Below are positions 1-10,292 of a DNA stretch of 64,000 bases, in pieces (position 1 is the first letter of the stretch; the number at the start of each line of letters is the position of its first letter). The stretch is taken from the NCBI RefSeq assembly GCF_002775205.1, contig NC_036459.1:3975466-4039465 (forward strand), given 5' to 3'. A program made the translations under genes and the position numbers. Source of the DNA: Xiphophorus maculatus. Taxonomy: Eukaryota; Chordata; Actinopteri; Cyprinodontiformes; Poeciliidae. A model generated the notes under the pieces. It searched no databases and was not told where the DNA came from. It saw nothing but the letters and a program-made list of their open reading frames with translations.

Positions 1-3000
1 TTCTCCACGTGGCTCTCCTGCCTCTCGCTATTCAGCTCATGGCACTGGAGCTCTAACTGCCAAAAAAAAAAAAAAGGTGTTTTTGTTTTTCCTAATTATC
101 CAGACAAGTATCTGCAGCTAAGCATGGAGCATAGATATGGTTTTGTCTGGCAAAATGATACAAAAAAGCAGTTGCCTTTTGCTTTTAAATGCAGAAGTAA
201 TAACACTTAAATTGTTTTTATGAAAGACCAATTCTAGATTTGTAGCAACAAAAACATTGTTGTAATGAACTGTATCCCCAATAAAGTGAAAAAAGGCCAT
301 TTTGGTTCAGCAGGCTGCCTATAATTGAACCGGAACAAAGAAAGAGTCAAATCCTGAGTCAGTTATTAGCAAATATCCTATAGCATGGCAGAGTTTTTAG
401 GACACAGCAGAAGAGAGCTCAAACAGCTTTCTGCAGCTAATGTTTTCCTATCAATTAAGAGCAAAATTCTTTGAATCAGTCCAATAACATCACAGTCCTG
501 GCACCGGTCCGATCTGAAGGTGCCACAATTGGAACAAATGTGGAAAAACGGCCACAACTGCTTTCTAACAGGAGGCATTTTCCTTTTATTGTGGTGGCAG
601 TGATGTTTATTAGAAAATAAGACACAGTCTCCGGTTCCCCAGGTGTTCAGTACTGTAACTAGGCATGCCTGAGATTAATGTGCAAGGAACAGTGTGCCTC
701 AACGTACCCGTTTCTGTTTCTGGAAGAGCTGCTCCAGCTCTCGCTCTTTGGAAAACAGCTGGTGCTCCAGCTCCTGGCTGCGCACCTGAAGGCGCTCCGA
801 GTCCTGCAGGTCAGATTAGAAATGCTTGAAGGTCACAAGTAGATAAAAGCTAAACATAAAGACCCAACCTCAAAGACATGCACCAATACAAAAAAAACAA
901 TTAGATTTTTATATCTATTCTCAAATTCAGGAAAATTATGATTTTGAAAATCTCTTAAAAGGATCACAAACAGTCTTCATATTAGGTGGAGATGCTTCTT
1001 TAAAAAAAAAAAAAAAATCAGAAAAAAGTTTAGAAAAACAAGGTATGCTGAACAGGAAATAATTTCTCAATTTTTTATGCTACCAACAGAGAAGCAGGTT
1101 TGACAGTTTATTTCTCTGTATTTGAGCTCCTGCACCTGCAGCACAAGTCGATCTTTTTCATTTTTGATCTGCGCCTCCATCTCTTCGTACAAGTGGCGGA
1201 TCTCGTTGTCATGCGTCGCTGTCTTCCTGGAATGAAGAGATAACTATAGTCATTTTGATTACATCACAAAAAAAAAAACAAGACAGCTTAAAAAAAACAG
1301 ACCATTCTCTAGAGACCATTCTCTCTTGAGGTTATGCTACTTCCCACTATAGGTATTAATAATTATGTCGACACACTTACAGACTGATTTGCAGAAATTT
1401 GCACCCCTTTGGGAAGAAAAAAAAAACAAGTCTCTGAACAGCTAATTAGCGAAGTGTAAAGGAGAAAAGCTGCAGTGTACCATCTGTTGCCATGAGAAAT
1501 TCTATACACAGTTGATGCTGGCTCTGTTTGCAAAAACAACTGCAATTTTACATAATCCCCCTACTCACCCAGAGAACATTTTGTTCTGCTAACCAGAGGA
1601 GGGAAGGAGCGAATATAGTGATTTTTTTTTTTATTTTCATTACTCATTCAGGAATACCAATGCTGTCTTGCACTACCAACAGTCATAAATCCAAGTCTCT
1701 GCCTCGATTGTAGGTGAATTGACACAGATATAGAATTACTTGTAAACCCAAACTAATAATCAGTGGATTTTAAATGAGAGCGAAGTAAAAGAATATGGAT
1801 TTATTTGTCCCATTAACCAAAAAAAAGTGTTTCTTTCCTTTCAATTTCCTTGAAAAAGTCTTGTTAAAAAATGCAGTCTCTTACCTCTGTAGAGCACTTT
1901 CCATCTCTTTCTTTTCCTGATGGGCCTCTTTGATTTGGTATGTTACCCTGGCCAGAAATTCCTCAAAGTTGGACAGAAGGTGAGGCTCGTCTCGTCTGAG
2001 CTGGGCCCAAAGGTTGCGCACCTCACCTGGACTGGGGAGCAGGGATTTGCTAAATGCATTTGGACATGATGGGCTTTGTTAATAAATGCAAAGCAGCAAC
2101 AAGACAAAGGTGAGTAAAGCTTACTCCTCAAACACATTGCTGGCTCCAAGACTTTCTAGCAGCATGCAGAAGTGCCTCTCTTCTTCGTCCTCTACCCCCG
2201 ACAGCCTGGCTTCCCACTGACTCTGGTAAAGAGCCTCCTTAGCCTTAAGGACGGGCCCTGGGGCCTGAGTTTGGTCATCTGTGACAGAGATTCTCCGACC
2301 GTGCAGGAACTGACCTGAAGTACACCCAAACAATTTCAAAGTTTGAATGGACCAGGATACATTCCAGTATGAGAGTGTGGGGGTGATCTATTTCTGAAAC
2401 ACATCATTCAGGCCTCTGCTGTTAAAGATCTGTGGATCGTTACAAACTTCTCTGGTGTAAAAGCTGATTTTAATTTAGTTTCAGAGTTTAACTGAATCAG
2501 GTTCACCACAGCTTATTTAAATTCCACTCTCCCCACACATTTCAGCGCTTTTACAACCTAATGGCTTTCAAACCATCAAATCTACCATGTGCTTTATTGG
2601 AGTTCACGCTTCTTAAACACATTCTGAACTCCAGACTGGAGGAACTCCTCTGAAACGCAGGTTGAATCCCTCCTTTCGGTGTGTACTGTTGTCAACAAAC
2701 ATCAGAGGTTTCGTCGGACTAACGTAAAAATATTTATTGTACGTTTTTCTTCAGCTTAACGTTCTGAAGAATTTCTTTACTTCATAACTATTTATGCCAC
2801 AGTTAAACAGACAATCCAACATAACATTTTTGTGTCACTTTCACTTGCAGGCAGTGTGGTTTCTCCTTTGCTAAACTACACACTCCCTCTGTAAACAATT
2901 ACACGCTTCAAAAGAAAAAAAAAATTAATGAATTTCTAAGCATATTTCCATAAAAACAACCGTAAGAGACACATTTTGTTGCTCAGTGTCAACTTGGCAA

Positions 3001-4321
3001 TAAGGTTTATTCATCTCCTTCAGTTCTGGTAGGACTCTAACCTCTGAATGCTAAAGAGGATCTCTCTGAAGCAGAAAGTTTGTTGAAGGGAGGAAACGTA
3101 CTGAATCTGGAGGAAAAGGCCTCCAGCGTGAGGTAACCAGCACGGTCCGTATCCAGGGAGTCAAACACGTCCTCGAGCTCCTCAGCAGATAGGGGCAGCT
3201 CTCTGTGGAGCCTCTGTTGGGAGAACAATGTAAACAGACGGGACTTTAAAATGCTGGAGGTAAGCTTTACCAGAAACTGTTCTTCCGGAAGATGTTGTCA
3301 AGTGATATTAGAAGCATTTAAATCTGTTCCCAGAGATTTTCAATGCTGATTTCCAGCTCAGCCACACTCGGCTCTTTAACAGCTATTATAGGTAATGTTC
3401 CTGTGTCTTCACTGAGGTGTGTGGTACTCTTCCAACACTTCTAGGGTTGTTGGTGGGACTGAGAGGGCAATGTGCCCCCCCAATCATTATAAATGGAAAA
3501 AAAGAATCCAGAACAGAGCCAGAAGGGGTGACACTGAGTGTTTTCTGCTCGTTATTCACCATTATTAATGCCAAAGAGGAGACTAAATTGTGTCGCCGAT
3601 AAAAGCGTGAACGCGCCACCTATTGTTTTTCTCAGCAGAGCTTTAATGCATCCAGGTTGTTCAGATTTTTTTTTCATCCTTGAATAACAAAATTTCCAAC
3701 GTTTTGTGTTCACACCCCTTAAACTTCTTCACATTGTCGTGTTGAAGCTACAAACTTCAGTGTATTGTATACTGAGATTTTATGTGACGGACACGCACAA
3801 AGTGGAAAATGGATAGGAAAAACATGTTACAAATGAAAACCTTAAGCGTGATTTCAATTAGCATTCATCCCCCCCTTTCTAAATAACCAATTGCTTTCAG
3901 AAGTTCCATAATCACTAAAAAGACTCAAGTTGGGTGCAATTTAAACTTGGCATTAGAAAGCCTATTCACAGGAGAAACACCAAACAAAAGTGTTAAAGGA
4001 ATATGAATACTTACCCAGATATTGTCATTATAATTGATTTGCTAAGTAACTTCTGATAGACTTTATCTGTATATTTTTTAAAGATATTTAACTTCTTACA
4101 TTCACCAGATTTAGTGAAAATACTTTCAATTTCCAGCGTAAGTCACAATAAAAAGTTAGGCTCAATCAGAAACACACCCTCATATCAGTGCGGGTGATGA
4201 AGCCTTTTCCCTCCACGTCGCAGGTCTGGAAGAATTCCTTGGTCTTATCCAGCAGGGCGATGTGACCCCACTCCGACCCTCTCCGTCCACAGCCGTTCAC
4301 CCTGACTTCTTCCTCCTCCAT
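1..4321 (-). CDS. cracr2a: CRACR2A-like EF-hand/coiled-coil calcium sensor (5' part, 7 exons, incomplete)
   Basis: In mammals CRACR2A is a cytosolic calcium sensor that supports ORAI1-STIM1 store-operated calcium entry; a long isoform also carries a Rab GTPase domain. Coding exons, 5' to 3' on the minus strand: 4321-4178, 3213-3102, 2314-2125, 2031-1885, 1226-1136, 803-708, and 56-1 (cut by the window edge). All junctions are GT-AG and keep phase. The first ATG is at 4321; an in-frame TGA lies 15 bp upstream, which fixes the start. The visible 278 residues hold EF-hand 1 (loop D35-D46, [19 protein letters not shown]), EF-hand 2 (69-80), a short acidic linker ([17 protein letters not shown]), and a charged coiled-coil from about residue 155 ([40 protein letters not shown]). 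These match CRACR2A (EFCAB4B) better than CRACR2B. EF-hand 2 lacks the usual Glu at loop position 12. Whether a Rab domain follows, and which teleost paralogue this is, cannot be seen. Confidence 0.87.
3697..4016. mobile_element. Decayed Tc1-like fragment in cracr2a intron 1
   Basis: The run CACACCCCTTAAACTTCTTC followed by an ACATTGTCGTGTTGAAGCTA-type stretch and GAGATTTTATGTGACGGACA resembles the terminal region of a common teleost Tc1-like family (consensus roughly: caccccttgaactttttcacattttgtcacgttac, then ttttatgtgatagacc). It ends near GAATATGAATACTTACC. Only noncoding end sequence is present. The family assignment rests on memory of the motif. Confidence 0.55.
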
Positions 4322-5827
4322 GCCCGGCACTCTTCAACGGCACAATGTGTGGGAAACGGCATTCACCTCTGTGGTAGTCATTGGGAAAAAGAAAGAAAAC
4401 TTCACTTCACTGGCTCTCTCTCAAACCCCCCCAAAGCTTTTACAGTCACCATGATCTTGGAGGTAAAACGCAGCACCAGAATGATGAGCCTGGAGACAAG
4501 CTGTGAATGTGTTCCAAACTAGAAAAGGATTCTGTATTAACAAAAAAAAAGAACAGAAGTTAGATTTTGTGCTTCATTTTTGCCTTACAATGTATTAAAG
4601 TGCTAAGACAGATTGATTTTTTTGTAAAGGAGTGGATAGATGTAGTTACATAACCATGCAGCTATATAGTACTTCCTTTTTTGTTCCTTCCGCGCAAGAA
4701 ACGAGCAGCTCAGAGGTACATAAATGTGGTGTGAAGGATTGTATTTGTTCCCCACCATACAGAACACAGGACAGGATAATGCCTGTAAAACTGTGGTGCC
4801 GATTCCTCAACAGGTGTTGAACCTCTGCTTTCAAACAGCCATTTTGGTTTACAAAGTTGTTCACTTCAGGAAGGGAGTGTAGTCTCACTTATTCTAAACC
4901 ATGTAAAGTTCATAAAATCAACATGAAGCGTCCACTTAGATTTATTTAAGAAAAACTTTGCTTTTTGGAGAGATGTTCAGCTGTACAGAAAACTGAAACA
5001 ATGCAAAAACAACCCCCAAAAAATAAATAAATCGAGTCCCTGAACACGGATGATTTTCCTTAAATTACTTGAATTTAATGTTTCCAACTCTCAACATCAT
5101 GGGCAGTTATTTATTCTCACACCTTCAAGATGGGACTCTGTCAAACTCCAAAAAAACAACAAAAAATGTCTTACCTTTCTTGACTTGTTAGTGCAGGAGT
5201 CTTTCTCTAATCTTCATATCAACAAAGCATTGAGCGTGTTCTGCATTTAGGAAGTCCTGTCTTGCAGAGGACTGCTCAACAAGTCATTCTGCAACCATGT
5301 GATGTCATGAGGAAGCAGCCCGAGGCTTTTCAGCCTGGGCTCACCCGCTGCATGCACATACATTAGCGAGGCGCAGGTTTAACTCTAGTTTCTGTAGGCT
5401 AAGAGCATTTAATCTGTTTGATGACAGCAAATTAAAACCACAATTCCTTGAATGTTTAATGATTTAACTCGCAGTGGAAAAGTAAAATCGCACACTAACA
5501 GTCAACTGAAGAGTTGATTGTTGGTGTGTTATTGGTCAAAAACAATGAGTTTTTTGTTAGTTTAAAGAACAAAAAAATGCTTTCTTTTTCTTTTATTTTA
5601 TACAAGAAATAAACTTAAAAAAAAAAAAACAACATATCTCCAAACCACAATGCCATCTGGTGGTTTGACAGTCCTTCTGCACACAAATGTTGCAAAATAA
5701 CCTGAAACATAAGATGTAGAGGTTTTCCTCAGTTACAGCTGAGAATCATTCCAGGCAAACAGAGTAAAATCACAGCCCTCCTTCAGGTTTTAAATGGTAG
5801 TCAGTTAAATCAGTTCAAGCAGAGGAG
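4322..5827. other. Spacer between cracr2a start and ccdc59 3' end
   Basis: This stretch holds no recognisable coding exon. On the minus strand a pyrimidine-rich tract ending in CAG at 4371-4369 could be the acceptor of the cracr2a start exon, with 4322-4368 as 5' UTR. A noncoding first exon and promoter may lie near 5260-5400, where the DNA is richer in GC and contains a TGACATCA-like CRE half palindrome and a possible GTGAGC donor. That placement is a guess. The part above about 5590 is 3' UTR of ccdc59. Confidence 0.4.
5592..5597 (-). terminator. Candidate poly(A) signal of ccdc59
   Basis: TTTATT on the plus strand reads AATAAA on the minus strand, about 230 bp past the ccdc59 stop codon. 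It is the first canonical hexamer I noticed downstream, and the implied 3' UTR length is ordinary. No cleavage site can be proven from sequence. Confidence 0.5.
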
Positions 5828-7465
5828 TCATTTATCAGTTCCTTGGATCTTCTGAAGTAAATATTCCATTTGAACGTTCAAGTTCGGCTGTCCTTTCTTA
5901 GTCTTCTGACTCAGGAGGCGGAAAGTCTCAACTTTTTTCTGCTTGTACCTCTGAATGGCTTCTTCTCTCTGCTGCTTGTTTTTCAGGTATGCCTGTTAAA
6001 TAAGAAATCGAATGAAGGTCACAAAAGGTCAGCAAATTCCTCCAGCATTAAACAAGTAAGGCATATGCTTCACCTCTTTCTTTAGTCTCCGTTTTTCTTG
6101 AACGTTCTCAAATTCCTCCTTCGTCTTTTGGTAAGATGTCTTCCGTTGCATTTTCTTTCGCATGCGGTTGCTTATTGGAACACTAAAAAGAAATGTAAAC
6201 ATGATTAATTTCATGTTCAGAAATTCAGAAGCACCTATTCTTAATTAAAATAATTAACGTGATCTTTTTTTTCCATCACACTAATAAATACCACAAAGTA
6301 CAAACAGAAAATCTTAAGTTTGTGCCAACCACACATAGCGTAAACCCAAATTAAATGAGAAACATTTCACATTTGTATAAATAAATGACGTCTCCTACAT
6401 GCCAAAGAATATTTCTAATAAATATGACAAATACACTACATCCAAACTCCTTGAAAACACAGAAACATAAACTGCTGATTGTCTACCTCTGGTATGGGAT
6501 TTGTGTTATGACGGACCAAACTGTCACCTTTCTTGCTCCGATGTTGTTGGCTCAGGGTTCCCAGAAGCAGAGTCCATCAGCTCAGATCCTCCAGCAAAGT
6601 CTGTGTCAGCAACAACGGCGTTATTTTCAGTTCCATCCTTCATCTGCCCTTTCATTCTTAGCTTGCTCCTGTTCACTCTGTTTTCCCAAGCCTGCTTCCT
6701 CAGTTGCTCAGCCTCCGCCAGGTACAGATGCTTGAGGTGTTCTGGGTACTCCTCCTTGTACACCACATCGGCCTTGGGGTTCTTCTTACGCTCCCTTCTC
6801 AGCAGTTTGTTGTACTCATGTCTGACTTTCTCCTTTTTCTTAAAAGCAAACCCTTGACCTGATGGGGGAAAAAAACATGATCAAGTTTTAACACTTATTC
6901 TGAATTTCTTTAGGTGTCAGAATAGTTTTAAAGTTTGGAAAAGAAATCAGGGGCATTCAAACACACATCTAAAAGCTACAGCATAAGCACTAGAGAGCCT
7001 GAGTTTGAAACTGGTCTATATAAATGAATATTCCAAGTGTTAAAATGGAACAGTAAACGTTCAAATTTAACAAAACTAACAATCTGTAGACGTGTAATCA
7101 GCTATATTCAAAAGAAATAAAAAATACATTCATGAATAAACACTGAAGTTTGTGGTTGGAACGTAACCAAGTATGGGGAATGAATTGCATACCAAGACAT
7201 TGTCATTATACACCGTTTTATCTTATTCTACAAATGAGTCCAAATCTACATTACCCAATAACGGTTGGCTAATAAATTAAGTAATATAGAAAAAAGAACA
7301 AACTAGACACCACATACCTTCTTTAACGCTGCCTTCAAACATTTTGTTGTGTGGGATCCACTTCTTTTTCTTGTTTACCCCACCTGACGCTTTTCTTTCT
7401 TCCCTAAAATTGCCATCTTTAATTTGAGGTTTGTCGTTTTTTCTTTTCTGGTTCGTCGGCGCCAT
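5828..7465 (-). CDS. ccdc59: Coiled-coil domain-containing protein 59 (TAP26 homologue), complete
   Basis: CCDC59/TAP26 is a small, very basic nuclear protein known in mammals as a TTF-1 (NKX2-1) associated protein; its family resembles yeast rRNA-processing factor Rrp36/Fyv7-type proteins only loosely, so a ribosome role is inference. Four exons on the minus strand: 7465-7318, 6858-6528, 6182-6074, 5992-5828. They total 753 bp, giving 250 aa plus TGA; the human protein is about the same size (241 aa). Phases are 1, 2 and 0 and all junctions are GT-AG. The N-terminus is [12 protein letters not shown] followed by [15 protein letters not shown]; the middle has [20 protein letters not shown] and [18 protein letters not shown]; the C-terminal exon ends [17 protein letters not shown], a strongly conserved family tail. 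Long Lys/Arg/Glu-rich helices predict coiled coil and nuclear localisation. The gene is head-to-head with mettl25. Residues about 125-160 (acidic, Ser/Thr-rich) look unstructured. Confidence 0.95.
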
Positions 7466-7872
7466 TTGAAAACTTAATTATCACGAAAAACCGAACGTTT
7501 ATAAATCTTTCATGCTACTTTGGCTAGTTAATCTCAGGCCGCATGCTGTTTTCCTGTTTGCTAACGCTGCGTGGTGACGTAGTTCAGCCAGGCAGGAATA
7601 ATCGATTACGGATAGATGACACTCTTCAGAATGACCACTGTTGTTAATTACGAGATAATTGGCGTTTAAATGTTAACAATGAAATATTTTCTACGTTGTA
7701 CTGACCCATAAAATGTAAGCTTTTATATCAGGAAAATATTAAAACCAAAAGCATGAAGAAAGAGCCTCGAGTCATCGACTACTGTTTTTGACTACTAACG
7801 ACTTGGTTTACGTCGTCATGAGAAGGAAACAGTGCACATGCTTTTGAGGTTCTCTTTAAATCGCTTTTCAAA
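7466..7872. promoter_or_regulatory. Probable bidirectional promoter of ccdc59 and mettl25
   Basis: Only 407 bp separate the two start codons, which point away from each other, so both core promoters and 5' UTRs must fit here unless noncoding exons lie inside the partner gene. The centre has a TGACGT half-CRE (7575-7580) in a CpG-containing patch (about 7535-7620). No clear TATA box is placed for either gene, as is usual for shared housekeeping promoters. The same head-to-head pair exists in mammals. Confidence 0.65.
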
Positions 7873-10259
7873 ATGAAATCTTCCTGTTGCAGCCTTACAG
7901 AAATTCAGCGGCGGATAGATGAAGTAAAGCGCTTCCTGTCGGGGACTCTCGCCATCGCTAATGCTCACACAGTCGAGTTTTACACGCACGACGTGTGGAA
8001 GCGGTTCATTGCCGTGACGCCACAAGAGGTCCTGGCAGCAGTCAGTTCCGGTAGCGACCAGCAGGGAGCGCCAGAACACAAAGAAAAGGGTAAATACAGA
8101 CAAGACGTCAGAGAGAGAAACAGTGCATGCCTGGCAAAAGTGCCAATTCCCCTTGAACTTTTTCTCACATTGTTATGTTAAAACAAAACAAAAAATACAA
8201 AATAAATAAAACGTGTTTTATATAATAGCGCATAAATGTTACATTTTTTTTAATATACAAATAAAAACCTTGACATTTTCTTTCCACATATTTAGGTCTG
8301 AACATTTGGACTTCTGAACTCTTTACTTCTTCCACAGAAGCCGTATTTGAGTTTATAACTAACACCATTGATTTTGACACATTCTCTCACCTGGACTGTG
8401 AATCTCTTTAGCTCTTCCAGTTATCATGACCGACTCTTACTGCACAATAGGTCAGCTGGAAAGGAGCTGGAGACTCTCCATCGTTTTCACCAACAGATGA
8501 TAAGCAGATAAATAAGCTTTCAGAGGACCTATTATGCATTAAGGTTTCATTATTTGGCAACATCAGGACATGTTTTATTATTATAAACAAAATTAAACAA
8601 AATCATTCATTCCTAATTGGCTGCAACCTTAATTGACATTATCATAGCTGCTCTAGCTGGGAATTATTGAAGGTAGATGCACTTTCAAATGGAATTCTCC
8701 AGTTTAAATAGACAATAAATAAATAAATATTAAAACTTAGTATCACTTTGTGTTTTTCCTTTTCAGCAGAGCATTCCAGGACCACATTTGGGTTTTGCAT
8801 TCATTCAAACCGGCTGGTTGACATCCATGAGCTGCTAGAGGAGGCCAAGGCCCAATCCCTTCCTGGCCTTGGAGTGTGTGTGAGCAGGGATGAGCTGCTG
8901 CAGAGCCTGAGAGGCAGCAAGTTGGAGTGTGCAGAAACCGGTAGGGCTTTTTCCTAAGAATACAAAACCAGTAGACGATTGTCCACGAACGTTCAGCTCA
9001 GATGATGAAGGTTTTTGGGGGGGAGCTCAAGCAACATTTTTTAACCTGGATTTTTCTTTGTAACAGATAAACTGGAGCCAGATGAGTTTATGAACTCAAA
9101 GAAATCCCATGAAGTCCAGTGCATGTCTAAGGTGGTGGCTTGTTTGACCCAGCATTGTGGAGTCAAACAGGTAGAGTAATGCAAGTTTATTCATGTAATT
9201 ATTTGAAATATAAAGTGAAATATACATGTTTTTATTGAAATTGGTTTTTGAATAATTGTAAAGAAAGGAAACATTATAAAAATACTTACTGAATTCTAGG
9301 TGATAGACGTGGGGTCAGGGAAGGGCTACCTGAGCTCCTTCCTGTCGCTGCAGTACGGCCTCCAGGTGTTCGGCATTGACTCCTCCAGCACTAACACGCA
9401 TGGTGCTCAGGAGAGGAACAGGAAGCTCAAGAAGTTCTCACGAGCGTACCAGAAACGCTCAAAAGCAGCACAGACCCAAGCGGAGCCCCAATCCTCGCCT
9501 CAAACGGTGGAAAGGAAACCTGGGCTGAATCAGGACGGGGACGCTTTAGCGGGAAGTGGCTCTCAGCAGGATGTAGGGGTGTCAGTAGACGCTCCGGCTG
9601 CAGAAACTCAGTCGGAGCTCTGTCCAGAAGCAGGGGAGCTCTTTCTGAGCGCTCTGTCGGCAGATGTGATTCAGCATCCATCCCCCAGAGTTCCTCCAAG
9701 TCAGCTCAGTGTGGAGGAGAGGGAGAGGAGGAAGAGAGAGAACCTGGAGAAGAAAGCTCGGAGCAGAGGAGAGGGCGCCGACGGCGTGTTTTCACCGCTC
9801 ACGTCTTATGTCACGTCAGAAACTGAGCTGCGGGATCTCATCACTGAGCTGGAGGTGAGACAAAAAAAAACATTCTGAGAATGCATTTATTGTGTGTAAG
9901 GTAGAGGAAACCATATGGGTTAGTAGCAAACTTGACTCCCACAGCAGCGTCTAAACTTTCACCTGCTGGAGTAGCGAGCGAGTCAGTGGTGTGACTGCCA
10001 TTGTCATCGTCAATAAATTCTACCATCGATCTTCTCCCGTTCTCCTCCGCCTCATCCTCTGTTTTCTTCTTTTTTTTTGCCCTGCGTGTTTTCCACCAAA
10101 CTCCAGGAAGCTGTCATGGTCGGCCTGCACACGTGTGGCGACTTGGCTGCGAGCACGCTGAGGATGTTTGTGGCGAAGCCGGAGCTGTCTGCCGTCTGCG
10201 GCGTGGGCTGCTGCTATCACCTGCTGTCTGAGGAGTTTAACCCGGACGGACAGGGTAAC

Positions 10260-10292
<33 letters not shown>

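Noticed and set aside
3102..3110. Longer cracr2a exon 2 reading on to 3037
   Set aside because: The frame stays open, but a strong GTACGT donor at 3101 joins in phase to the next exon and restores the family sequence (RFSQFLHG). The extra residues beyond it are not family-like.
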